64,000 nucleotides of DNA from CAWIVJ01 sp963839525. Its GTDB lineage: Bacteria; Cyanobacteriota; Vampirovibrionia; Gastranaerophilales; Gastranaerophilaceae. The notes beneath the pieces are model-generated. The model did not search any database, was not told the origin of the DNA, and was given only the letters and a program-made list of their open reading frames with translations. Both the position numbers and the translations under genes were made by a program. Positions within the stretch are counted from its first letter, which is position 1; every line of letters begins with the position of its first letter. Positions 45,576-54,358 of this stretch are shown in pieces. Location of the stretch: the NCBI GenBank assembly GCA_963839525.1, contig CAWIVJ010000005.1, forward strand, positions 372,001 to 436,000. The letters run 5' to 3'.

Positions 45576-47752
45576 TTTCTATTTCCTTCTCAATTATTGT
45601 TAAATAAGTGTTCTTTAATTTTTTGAGGTCAAAGCTGTACCCGTTAAATGAAATTTCGTTCGAATTTTGAGTTTTCCCAAGCTTTGAGAAAGAAACATTA
45701 TTGTTAATACAAATTTTTTCAAATTCTTTTTCATTATCAGTTGATACCAAATAACGTCCTGTTACTTCTCCAAAAAGCGAAATAAGAGGATCTTCGGGTT
45801 GTTATTAAATTACCTTCAAATCCTGAATTAGCATTAAATAGACCTTCCAACAAAGCTCCTAAAAGTCCGCCTTCAGAAACATCTACTGCGCCTTTTAAAA
45901 CTTTTTTATCACGAAGTTCAAAAATAGTTTTTTCAAGATTTTTCTCCAGATTCAAATCAATATCATCTACTTCACCGCCTAAAAAATTAAAGCAAATCAT
46001 TTGATATAGAGAAGAACCGATTTTTGAAACATCATTAATTTGTTTTCCTGCCAAATAAACTGTTTCATTTTGTTCAAACCTTGCTTGAATAATATCTTTT
46101 ACGTCTTTTGCATAACCTACCATTCCGATTGTCGGAGTAGGATAAACTCTGATTTCTTCACATTCGTTATAGAAAGAAACATTTCCGGAAACAACAGGAA
46201 TTGAAAGTTCACGGCAAGCATCTGCAATTCCGTCAATTGATTTAACAAATTGATAACCTACTTCATCTTTTTCAGGGTTCCCGTAATTTAAACAATCGGT
46301 TATTCCAAGTGGCTTAAACCCTGATGAAACAAGGTTTCTGTAGCTTTCATAAACAGTGTTTTTACTTCCCTCATAAGGATTTAAAAATACTTGTCTGCCG
46401 TTTGAATCTATTGTTAAACCTACCACCCCACCTTCTTCTCTAAGCCAAATACCTGCAGCACCTGCTTTTGAAGGAACAATGGAAGTTCTGTTTCCTACCA
46501 TATGGTCATATTGTGTATAAACCCAGTTTTTTGAAGCATAATTCGGGTCTGATACAAGCTTTTCAACAGCTTCTTCTACACTGATTTTGTCATTACAAAT
46601 TTTATTTGAATATTCTTGAATATATCTAGGTTCATCTTCACATAAATCATATAAAATACCATTATTTAAAATAGCCGGCGAAACATTTGCAACCTGTTTT
46701 TCATACCAAAATAATCTGTATTCTTTTTCACCTATGGTTCTTCCTATTTCGCGGGCAGGAATCTCATATTTTTTGGCAATATCTAAAACTTCTTGAACAC
46801 CTTTTTCGTTAGTAATAAAAATCATACGCTCCTGACTTTCAGAAAGCATAATCTCCCATGGCTGCATATCTTTTTCGCGTAAATGTACCTTATCAAGGTA
46901 AAGCTCCATACCGCAATTGCCTTTATACGACATTTCACTGGTTGAACTTAAAAGTCCGGCGGCTCCGCAATCCTGGCATGCAAGGACATTATCAAGTTTT
47001 AAAATTTCTAATGTTGCTTCAATTAAAATTTTCTTTATAAAAGGGTCGCCAACCTGAACAGAAGGTCTGTCTTCGTTTGAATTTTCACTTAATTCTTTTG
47101 ACGCGAAACTCGCACCATGGATTCCGTCACGGCCGGTATGTGAACCTACCAGAATAACATGACTATTTGCAGGAGCTGCAGACAATTTAATATCATTTAC
47201 ATCCATAAAGCCTACAGCCATAACATTCACCAGCGGAGAGGTTTTATAGCATGTATCAAAACCGACTTCTCCGGCAACAGTAGGAACTCCTATTGAATTC
47301 CCATATGCTGAAATTCCTTTAACAACACCGTCAAAAAGATGTTTTGTATGGTTTGATTTTTCACCTTCATTAATTTTCCCGAATTTTAAAGAATTTAAAA
47401 GAGCAACCGGTCTTGCACCAAGTGCCAAAACATCACGTATTATCCCGCCGATTCCGGTTGCAGCACCTTGAAAAGGTTCAACTGCCGATGGATGATTGTG
47501 GCTTTCTGCTTTAAAAAACACTACCTGATTTCCAATTCTTACACCTCCTGCGTTTTCTTCCGCATGCATAGAACCGTCTTTTGGGAAACGCGACAAATAT
47601 TTCCGGGAGTGGCTATAACCGCAGTGTTCCGACCACATTGCCGAAAATAAATATGTTTCTGTTAAATTTGGAATACGGCCAAGCTGTTTTATTATTTCTC
47701 TGTACTCACGCTCCGTTAAACCAAGTTGGGAATATAATTCTTTAGTTAACAT
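45568..47752 (-). pseudogene. purL: Phosphoribosylformylglycinamidine synthase subunit PurL, frameshifted near the 3' end
   Basis: About 727 codons once joined, normal for the small (PurL-S/Q) type. The main frame (47752 downwards) has SEHCGYSHSRKYL, SHNHPSAVEPFQGAATGIGG, GIHGASFASKEL and the second half FNANSGFEGNL. The frame then breaks at the three Gs 45796-45798: the main frame runs to a spurious stop at 45737, while the next frame gives EDPLISLFGEVTGRYLVSTD, the proper family end, through to 45568. One base too many in the run explains it. With PurQ and PurS it makes FGAM. Since purL sits in an otherwise intact operon, a sequencing error is the simplest cause. Confidence 0.92.
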
Positions 47753-48395
47753 TATTCAAACCTTCCGTAATTATTCTAAAAACTTCTTTACCGTCTACGT
47801 TTCCTGTTTCATTAAAAAATGCACGTTCAGGATGCGGCATCATGCCGATTATTTTGCGTTTTTTATCATAAAGCCCTGCAATATCCTCAACCGAGCCGTT
47901 TGGATTATTTTTATAAGTAAGAAAAATCATGTCTTCTTTTTTTAATTTCTCAATAACTTCGGGTTCTGCAAGATAACGCCCTTCTCCATGTGCAATAGGA
48001 AGCTTAATTTTTTGGGCTGGAAAGCCTAACCTGCTCTTGAGGTTTAATTCTTGTGTTTTACAAATAAATCTTGTACCCCAATTATCCGTTAAAACACCGG
48101 GTAAGAGACCGCTCTCGCAAAGAATTTGAAATCCATTACAAATACCAACCACAAAACCTTGTTTTTTGTCAATAAATTCCTTTACGGCTTGCATTACAGG
48201 ACTAAACTTTGCCAACCTGCCAGAGCGAATGTAATCCCCGTAAGAAAAACCTCCGGGTAAAAAAATTACATCATACTCTTTTAAATTAGTATCAAAATGC
48301 CAAATATAATTGGTTTCCCAGCCAAATTCTTCACATGCCATAAATGTATCTCTATCACAATTTGTTCCGGGAAAAACTACAACTCCTGCTTTCAT
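47742..48395 (-). CDS. purQ: Phosphoribosylformylglycinamidine synthase glutaminase subunit PurQ, with a palindrome-encoded insert
   Basis: 217 residues. Class-I amidotransferase: GVVVFPGTNCDRDT start, catalytic Cys in FVVGICNGFQILCESGLLPG, His and Glu in GMMPHPERAFF, and HGEGRY. It supplies ammonia to PurL. Between the central strand and HGEGRY it carries KSRLGFPAQK, encoded by a family-P palindrome at 48010-48035; SRLGFP is the same peptide found in the PurF propeptide. It lies in a surface loop judging from its position between conserved blocks, so activity may survive. It overlaps purL by 11 bp and purS by 4 bp. Confidence 0.95.
   Translation of the reverse strand: MKAGVVVFPGTNCDRDTFMACEEFGWETNYIWHFDTNLKEYDVIFLPGGFSYGDYIRSGRLAKFSPVMQAVKEFIDKKQGFVVGICNGFQILCESGLLPGVLTDNWGTRFICKTQELNLKSRLGFPAQKIKLPIAHGEGRYLAEPEVIEKLKKEDMIFLTYKNNPNGSVEDIAGLYDKKRKIIGMMPHPERAFFNETGNVDGKEVFRIITEGLNNVN
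48010..48035 (-). repeat. Palindromic element family P inside purQ
   Basis: TTGGGCT-GGAA-AGCCTAA (one G-U pair) followed by CCTGCT. In sense it reads AGCAGGTTAGGCTTTCCAGC within the coding frame and yields SRLGFPAQ. Confidence 0.85.
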
Positions 48396-48646
48396 AATGC
48401 CTCAAATCTTGTTATTTCATACTTTTCTAAAATAGGATTAGATAAAACTTCCTGTGCAATGTGCTCTAACTTACTTTTTGCTGCCTGCTCCGTATTTTCT
48501 TCAACTTCAATTGTGAAAAACTTTCCTACTCCGACGTTAGGCTCATTTTCTATTTTTGTTCGTTTTAAAATAGTAGCAATTGCGCTTCCCTGAGGGTCAC
48601 GTACTCCATTTTTCAGCGTAACTACAACATTTGCCTTATATCTCAT
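48392..48646 (-). CDS. purS: Phosphoribosylformylglycinamidine synthase subunit PurS
   Basis: 84 residues, the family norm. Ferredoxin-like alpha/beta fold; conserved N-terminus YKANVVVTLKNGVRDPQGSA and the GVGKFFTIEVE strand. It bridges PurQ and PurL in the FGAM synthase complex. Overlaps purC and purQ by 4 bp each (ATGA type), so the genes are tightly coupled. Confidence 0.96.
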   Translation of the reverse strand: MRYKANVVVTLKNGVRDPQGSAIATILKRTKIENEPNVGVGKFFTIEVEENTEQAAKSKLEHIAQEVLSNPILEKYEITRFEAL

Positions 48647-49347
48647 AATTTAACTCCTATAATTTCTGCTAATTTTGAATAGCTTTCAATTAAGCTGCCT
48701 TTTTCTTCCCTGAATACATCCTTATCAAGCGAATCCATTGTACCTTCTCTCCAAAAACGGCACGTATCAGGTGAAATTTCGTCTGCTAAAATTATTTCTC
48801 CGTTTGGTAATCGACCGAATTCAAGCTTAAAATCAACTAATATAACATCTTTTTTTAGCAAATAAGCGCTTAAAATTTCATTAATTTTAAGCGCTTCATT
48901 TTTAATCTTTTCAATTTCTGCTTTCGTTGCAATATTATTTTGGATTGCAACTTCCTCCGAAATTAACGGATCATTCATTGCATCATCTTTATAAAAAATC
49001 TCAAAAACCGGAGGATTAAACTTGAATCCTTTTTCATAACCTTCTCTTTTACAAATTGATCCGGCAGCATAATTTCTAATTACCACTTCAAGCAGAACAA
49101 TTTCAACTCTTTTAGCAATCATGCTCAAATCGTCTAAATATTTGACTGTGTGCGTTTTAATCCCTGAACCTTCCAGAAGAGTAAAAAAATGACGAGCAAA
49201 CATTAAGTTTAATCGTCCTTTTCCTTCTATTGTTTCTTTTTTGACACCATTGAACGCAGTTGCACTGTCTTTGTACTTGATTAGAATTTCATCAGAATTC
49301 TCGCTCTCGTAAATCTCTTTTGCTTTCCCTTCATAAAGTAATTCCAT
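48643..49347 (-). CDS. purC: SAICAR synthetase PurC
   Basis: 234 residues, normal. Start LLYEGKAKEIYES, then IKYKDSATAFNGVKKETIEGKG, VVIRNYAAGSICKREG, LVDFKLEFGRL, and LADEISPDTCRFWREGTMDSLDKDVFR. It couples CAIR with aspartate. It is the first gene of the purine operon (purC-S-Q-L-F-M-D-E-guaB-guaA). The 175 bp upstream is AT-rich and must hold the promoter; I find no purine riboswitch (no conserved core pairing) and no clear PurR box. Confidence 0.96.
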   Translation of the reverse strand: MELLYEGKAKEIYESENSDEILIKYKDSATAFNGVKKETIEGKGRLNLMFARHFFTLLEGSGIKTHTVKYLDDLSMIAKRVEIVLLEVVIRNYAAGSICKREGYEKGFKFNPPVFEIFYKDDAMNDPLISEEVAIQNNIATKAEIEKIKNEALKINEILSAYLLKKDVILVDFKLEFGRLPNGEIILADEISPDTCRFWREGTMDSLDKDVFREEKGSLIESYSKLAEIIGVKL

Positions 49348-49522
49348 AATAATGCCCCTTTTTTTTAATATGTTTAAATTATAAACAACAAAAACTCGTT
49401 TTTAAACAAAAATTTAAAAATAGAGCAATATTTTGTTACAAAATAAATTCAAATAAAATTTAATTTTTCGCTTTACTTTATTCGAATTACAGAGCTTTTA
49501 AATGAATAAAAAATATTTACTC

Positions 49523-50881
49523 TTATTCCTCAATTTCTTTTAAAATCCCCTGCCGGATTTCAACAGCATCTACACCTAACTGCTCAAGAGCTTTCATTGC
49601 AACTGATGAAGATTCTGTTGTTATTGCGTAAAGTAAATGTTCGGACATAATCCTAGGTCTTTTATACTTTTTAGCTTTTTGCCAGGCAACTTCAAGAATT
49701 CTTTTTGCACGTTTGGTAAAAATTGTTTCAGTATCATAATATTCATCACCATACCCTATAATATTTTCAATAACTTGTCTTACTTCTTTCAATGTTATTT
49801 CTAAATTACTAAGTACTTTAAAGCCTATACCTGTTCCTTCATTTATAATACCAAGTAAAATCATTTCCGTTCCAACCACATTTCTGCCCAATCTGCGAGC
49901 TTCCTGTTTTGCCAGACGCAAAATTGTAAGAGCTTGAGGCATCTGTTTTTCTATCGGCTTTAGTATTTCATTAGCCAAATTATCTTCATTTAAATTTAAA
50001 GATTTAAGTACGTCATATGCTACACCCTTTTTGGCTTTTAACAAGCCCAAGACAATGTGTTCGGGTTTAACTACAGGCGAACCCAGCTCTTTTGCAATTT
50101 GAGAAGCTAAATCCATTGTTAAAAAAGCACTTGGAGTAAACACAACTCTATTATTATCATATTCTGACTGTCTTGATGTCTGTTGTAAAAGTTTTTCGTG
50201 AAAATTACTTGTATTTATTCCATTTTCTTCTAAAATTTTAGATACTTCAAAATCTCTGCAATCCAAAATAGCGGAAATAATTTGTTCTGTACCTAATACT
50301 TCATAACCTGAATTAGCAAGTTTATTCATAGCATTTTTAAAAATTATTGAGGCGCTCTCATCTTCAAAAAGATATTCCGTACTTAAATCCGGTCCTTCCT
50401 GTTCTTTTGTATCATCAATTTCCGGATGTGAAACTTTTTTAGACTTTTTTTGAACAAGCCTGAAAAGAATTTCTTCTGCATTATCAAAATTAAAATTAAA
50501 GTGCTCTAAAATTCTCTCGTTGTAAGAAGATTTATCCTCAATAGCTGCAATAAACAAATGCTCAAATAAAACATAGCTGTTTCCTGATTTGTTAGCCAAA
50601 TCTAAAGTATTTTTGAGTAAATTTTTAAATTCTTTACTAAATGGCACAGACTCAAGCTTTTTTTCTGATTTTTCAAAGCGAAGCTTATTTTCAACTTCTT
50701 TTTTAAGTTCTTCAAAACCGACTCCGTATATTCTAAAAAGTTTAAGCGGAACACCCTTTGCCTTTTTATTGATTGCAAGTAAAAGATGTTCAGGCTGTAC
50801 ACTCGCATTATGCATTGATTTTGCCTGAGCTTGAGCCTCTGTTATAACATTTATAGAATTTTCGGTAAACTTCTCAAACAT
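49523..50881 (-). CDS. Stand-alone protein with three Clp N-domain repeats, no AAA+ module
   Basis: 452 residues. Three Clp_N (ClpA/ClpC amino-terminal) double-helix-repeat units: about 1-145 (MFEKFTENSINVITEAQAQA, QPEHLLLAI), 175-300 (NSGYEVLGTEQIISAIL, KPEHIVLGLLKAKKG) and 305-450 (ALTILRLAKQEARRLGRNVV, GTEMILLGIINEGTGIGFKV, SEHLLYAITTE). The third is strikingly like the start of cyanobacterial ClpC. No Walker motifs or ClpP loop, so it cannot unfold proteins; like plastid ClpT it may bind the protease or its substrates. Last gene of an operon that also encodes a ClpX-type zinc finger. Confidence 0.88.
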   Translation of the reverse strand: MFEKFTENSINVITEAQAQAKSMHNASVQPEHLLLAINKKAKGVPLKLFRIYGVGFEELKKEVENKLRFEKSEKKLESVPFSKEFKNLLKNTLDLANKSGNSYVLFEHLFIAAIEDKSSYNERILEHFNFNFDNAEEILFRLVQKKSKKVSHPEIDDTKEQEGPDLSTEYLFEDESASIIFKNAMNKLANSGYEVLGTEQIISAILDCRDFEVSKILEENGINTSNFHEKLLQQTSRQSEYDNNRVVFTPSAFLTMDLASQIAKELGSPVVKPEHIVLGLLKAKKGVAYDVLKSLNLNEDNLANEILKPIEKQMPQALTILRLAKQEARRLGRNVVGTEMILLGIINEGTGIGFKVLSNLEITLKEVRQVIENIIGYGDEYYDTETIFTKRAKRILEVAWQKAKKYKRPRIMSEHLLYAITTESSSVAMKALEQLGVDAVEIRQGILKEIEE

Positions 50882-50883
50882 AT

Positions 50884-51189
50884 TTATTCTTCATCTGCTT
50901 CCATATTTTCAATATATTCTGATACTTCGGCAAACTCACCATCATCTTCTATTGCTTCAAAAAGGTAATCTTCACCCTCTTTCGTCAATCTCATAAGAAC
51001 TACTTCTTCCTCTTCTCTATTTTCATCTCCTACAGGAAGCAAAAGAGCATATTCTTTTTCTTTGTAATCAACAATGTCAAATAATTCAAAATTAACAACT
51101 TTTCCTTCGTCGTCAACTGTCTCAATTATCTGTTTTTCAGGTTCTTTTTCTTTTGTCATTTTTTTACTCGCTTTCTTCTTTTTTACCAA
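50884..51189 (-). CDS. DUF1292 family protein
   Basis: 101 residues. A lysine-rich start, then the DUF1292 core: VNFELFDIVDYKEKEYALLL, PVG, EEEVVLMRLTKEGEDYLFEA, ending very acidic. Known in Firmicutes as YrzB-type proteins next to the ruvX gene; function unknown. Here too it is beside ruvX (23 bp), which confirms an old gene neighbourhood; the Clp N-domain gene starts 2 bp downstream. Confidence 0.88.
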   Translation of the reverse strand: MVKKKKASKKMTKEKEPEKQIIETVDDEGKVVNFELFDIVDYKEKEYALLLPVGDENREEEEVVLMRLTKEGEDYLFEAIEDDGEFAEVSEYIENMEADEE

Positions 51190-51212
51190 TGCAATAAACT
51201 ATAACCTATATT

Positions 51213-51620
51213 TTATTTTTTTCTACTCATATATTGTTCCAGTATAATACAAGCACTTTCAATATCAACCAGTCCTTTGTCTTTTCTAAAGTCAATTTTT
51301 TTTGCTTTTAAATTCTCTTCTGCCTGTTCTGAAGTCAATCTTTCATCTTCTAAAATAACTTCAAAATCATTTTCGAAATTTCTTGAAAAATCTATGCAGT
51401 CCTTTGCCTGTTCTCCTTGAGTTCCGTCCATATTAAAAGGAATTCCTATAACAATTTTATTAACTTTATTTTCAAGCGCAATTTGTCCTATTTTTTCAAT
51501 AGTTTTGCTTTCAGGGTTTCTATCAAGGCATGAATGCCCGTTTGCAAGAATATGCAAAAAGTCGCTAAGAGCAACTCCTATTCTCTTTTTTCCTACATCT
51601 AACGCCATAATTTTGTTCAT
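51213..51620 (-). CDS. ruvX: Putative pre-16S rRNA nuclease / Holliday-junction resolvase RuvX (YqgF)
   Basis: 135 residues, typical. RNase H-like fold with ALDVGKKRIGVALSD start, KIVIGIPFNMDGTQGEQA, EVILEDERLTSEQAE and the C-terminal DIESACIILEQYM; the catalytic aspartates are D7 and those in EDERLTS and the DIESA motif. It matures the 5' end of 16S rRNA in E. coli. Middle gene of the zinc-finger - helical repeat - ruvX - DUF1292 - Clp N-domain operon. Confidence 0.93.
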   Translation of the reverse strand: MNKIMALDVGKKRIGVALSDFLHILANGHSCLDRNPESKTIEKIGQIALENKVNKIVIGIPFNMDGTQGEQAKDCIDFSRNFENDFEVILEDERLTSEQAEENLKAKKIDFRKDKGLVDIESACIILEQYMSRKK

Positions 51621-51686
51621 TTTGCCTCATATACTTGATTTAAAAATTCTTCCCTTTACCGTGAGAAAAAATAAATAATTAATAAG

Positions 51687-53324
51687 TTAATTTTTAACCC
51701 ATAAATTTTCTATCAAAGAAATAGCTGAATCAATCTGTTTTTGAGTTAATTCAGTTGTTTTTGATTTATTTTTCATAGCAAAAATATTTGTCATCTTGTG
51801 TTCTTCTTTATATTTAGATTTAAGAGCAACATAATATTCATAAATACTTTTTCTGATAATATTTTCCGACAACTCAGATTTCTTATCTTCATCAAAATAA
51901 AGTGAATACAAAAGCTGAGCTTCTTCTTTATTTCCCGCCAAATATTTTAAGTATGCGCTCATTAAAATTCTTTTATCAAGAATAGTTTTTTGTTCAACCG
52001 AAAAAATATTGTTCAAATTTTGCTTAACAATTGATTCAAAATCTATTTTAAAATCATTTGCTCCTATCCTAATATTTAAATCCGCAATAAGAAACTTAAA
52101 GTCTTTATTGTAATCTGTGTCAAAAAACCATTTTTGTATAAAATCAAGTATATAAATTTTTTCTAAATCATCCTCAGATAAAGCTTTTTTCTCCAGTTGG
52201 CTTTTTAAGATAAGTTCTATCGGCACATGCTCAATTTCTATGTCAGATAAAAGTGTTTTCCAGCAAATATATTCGTAAGACAATTTAGAACCGGCTTTGC
52301 GAGTTAATTTTTCTGCGTTAATTAAAATGGTTTTTAAAACCTGAGCATTAAGATAAACCCGTTCATCATTATTATAAAATTTATCTATTATTCTCTCAAA
52401 CTCAGACTTGGAAATTTCATTAAACCCAAAACAATCAATAAGTCCATAAGCATCATTTATAACAACAGCAACCATTTGAATTGTTTCATTTTCTTTTTCT
52501 CTTGAAAAAATAACTGCCTGATTTCCATGCCCGTCAGGATAACTTGCGTAAGACTGGTAAGGTTTTGAAGATAAAATACCTTTATAAAACTCAATTGCAT
52601 TATCTTCCCTGACTCCTGAAATTTTCAACTTTGAAATATTTCTTTTTGTCAATGCAACTGTTTCTTCATCATCAACAAATTCAAGAATTTCTAAAAGGGT
52701 ATGCAAAGCCAGCTGGGATTTTGTTTCTCCAAGTATGTTTATTGAAATTTTACCTAATTCCGTATCCGGCATATACAATACAATAGGGCTCAGAATATTT
52801 GCCAAACTATCGGAAGAATAATCTTCTCCAAGAGATTGAACGAGAACTTCTTTATCAGCCTCTGACAAAGAATTAAGAAAATCTAAAAAATCGATTTGGG
52901 CTTCGGGATTAATAATAGCTGTCTGTAAAAGTCTTTTAGTATCAGCATCAATAACATCATTCGGGTTTTCAAAATATTCTTCCAATTTTTCGTAATCTAC
53001 TTTATTTCCCATATCTTTAAGAACATTCAAAACTATTGTCTTTGTTGAATCTGAAACTGAATGATTTTTCAAAATATCCCAAAGGGAATTTTCCAAATCT
53101 TTTTTGTCACAGAGTTTAACCAATAAAAAAACAATCAAAACAGCTTTTTGTTCCCCGGCTTTGATTAATTCTTTTATTAAAATTTCTAAAATTGACTTTT
53201 TATCTTCTTGCTTAATCAATGTTTCCAGAGCTTTATCAACATCTGAAGCTTCAAGATTAGCCTGAAGCTTAGATAAAACCGTTAATATTTCCGCTTTAAT
53301 TTGAAGCTTGTTAAGCTGCATCAT
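51687..53324 (-). CDS. Helical-repeat (HEAT-like) protein of unknown function
   Basis: 545 residues from the ATG at 53324, which overlaps the stop of the zinc-finger gene (ATGA); the earlier in-frame start would lie deep inside that gene. The sequence is almost entirely amphipathic helices of about 18 residues in pairs (LSKLQANLEASDVDKALETL, LKDMGNKVDYEKLEEYFENP), typical of HEAT/armadillo-like scaffolds, with no catalytic motif or membrane segment. Tight coupling to a ClpX-type zinc finger and co-transcription with a Clp N-domain protein suggest a scaffold in protein quality control; that is inference. Confidence 0.7.
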   Translation of the reverse strand: MMQLNKLQIKAEILTVLSKLQANLEASDVDKALETLIKQEDKKSILEILIKELIKAGEQKAVLIVFLLVKLCDKKDLENSLWDILKNHSVSDSTKTIVLNVLKDMGNKVDYEKLEEYFENPNDVIDADTKRLLQTAIINPEAQIDFLDFLNSLSEADKEVLVQSLGEDYSSDSLANILSPIVLYMPDTELGKISINILGETKSQLALHTLLEILEFVDDEETVALTKRNISKLKISGVREDNAIEFYKGILSSKPYQSYASYPDGHGNQAVIFSREKENETIQMVAVVINDAYGLIDCFGFNEISKSEFERIIDKFYNNDERVYLNAQVLKTILINAEKLTRKAGSKLSYEYICWKTLLSDIEIEHVPIELILKSQLEKKALSEDDLEKIYILDFIQKWFFDTDYNKDFKFLIADLNIRIGANDFKIDFESIVKQNLNNIFSVEQKTILDKRILMSAYLKYLAGNKEEAQLLYSLYFDEDKKSELSENIIRKSIYEYYVALKSKYKEEHKMTNIFAMKNKSKTTELTQKQIDSAISLIENLWVKN

Positions 53325-53602
53325 TGTCTGGATTTCCCCCAAAAAGCATCTAATATCATTTGAGCTTCCGCTGATAACATTCTGTCGTTTAATATTAAAT
53401 ATTGCACAGCAATCATAGTGCATTCCGAACAAATATTTACGTCCGGTCCTTTAACCATTTTAATAACCTGTGTATTAGGACGTTTGCAAAAACTGCAATA
53501 AATAACTTCTTCCTGCTGTTCCTGCTCTTGTTCTTTTTCCTGTTCTTTAACCTCTTTTTTTGATTTTTTTGAACTCAGTCTTACAACTTTATCGTCTGAC
53601 AT
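53321..53602 (-). CDS. Stand-alone ClpX-type C4 zinc-finger protein
   Basis: 93 residues from the ATG at 53602, chosen because AAGGAG lies six bases upstream. A basic/acidic low-complexity start (SSKKSKKEVKEQEKEQEQEQ) precedes VIYCSFCKRPNTQVIKMVKG then PDVNICSECTMIAV, the ClpX N-terminal zinc domain (C-x2-C-x~17-C-x2-C). In ClpX this domain dimerises and docks adaptors and substrates; here the AAA+ module is absent. It is the first gene of the operon that ends with a stand-alone Clp N-domain protein. Confidence 0.88.
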   Translation of the reverse strand: MSDDKVVRLSSKKSKKEVKEQEKEQEQEQQEEVIYCSFCKRPNTQVIKMVKGPDVNICSECTMIAVQYLILNDRMLSAEAQMILDAFWGKSRQ

Positions 53603-53761
53603 AAAACTCTCCTTGTTAAACAAAATGTAAAACGCAAAAGGTATTTTTTCGCTTTTAACTTTTTGCCTTTTGCTTTATTATTTTAACTTAAATTTTTAAT
53701 ATTGCCAAATTATTTATTTTAGTATAAGATTACTTTTATCAGAATTAGTAAGGGATTGTTT

Positions 53762-54349
53762 ATGAAAAAAGCTTTTTTATTAGTAGTTATACTCTTTGTA
53801 TCTGTCATTTCAACTGCCTGCATCAACAATTTTGCAGTACAAGAACTTAACAACAAAGCAAAAGATTACCTGGATAAAGGTGATTTTGAAAACGCAATAA
53901 GCCGTTTAAAATCAAGTATTGACTTGGACAGCACAATTTTTGAAACCCATTATAATTTGGGAATAGCTTACACTCAGGCGGAAAAATACCCTGAAGCGGT
54001 TGAAACATTTCAAAATGCTATAAAACTTAAGCCAAACTTTGCAGATACTTATTACTCGCTTGCCGTTGCACAGGAAAATTATGCAAAAGGAATTATCGAC
54101 GGATCTTTAAAAGAGAAAAAAGATAATGATAAAAAAGATATTGAAGAAAATAACGATTCCAATAAGAAAAAAGAATTAACAAAAGAAGAAAAAGCTCAAG
54201 TAGTTCAATTATTAAATGACTCAATATCTTCTTATGAAGCTTATCTTAAAAAAGGAAGCAATGTAGAAGATAAGCAAGATGTTGAGGAAAAAATTGAATA
54301 TTTAAAAAATCAGGTACTAAAATATTCTTCTGAAAATCCTTCTAAATAA
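53762..54349 (+). CDS. TPR-repeat lipoprotein
   Basis: 195 residues from the ATG at 53762 (AAGGGA upstream; a TTG two codons earlier is less likely). Signal peptide MKKAFLLVVILFVSVISTAC with lipobox STAC, so lipidated at Cys20 and membrane-anchored. Three TPR units follow: LNNKAKDYLDKGDFENAISR, FETHYNLGIAYTQAEKYPEA, FADTYYSLAVAQENYAKG. The C-terminus is a highly charged helix. It probably scaffolds an envelope complex. The diacylglyceryl transferase that would modify it is encoded 9 bp downstream. Confidence 0.88.
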   Translation: MKKAFLLVVILFVSVISTACINNFAVQELNNKAKDYLDKGDFENAISRLKSSIDLDSTIFETHYNLGIAYTQAEKYPEAVETFQNAIKLKPNFADTYYSLAVAQENYAKGIIDGSLKEKKDNDKKDIEENNDSNKKKELTKEEKAQVVQLLNDSISSYEAYLKKGSNVEDKQDVEEKIEYLKNQVLKYSSENPSK

Positions 54350-54358
54350 GGTACAATA

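Noticed and set aside
49348..49522. Purine riboswitch or PurR box upstream of purC.
   Set aside because: No conserved three-way-junction core or inverted repeat is visible in this AT-rich stretch.
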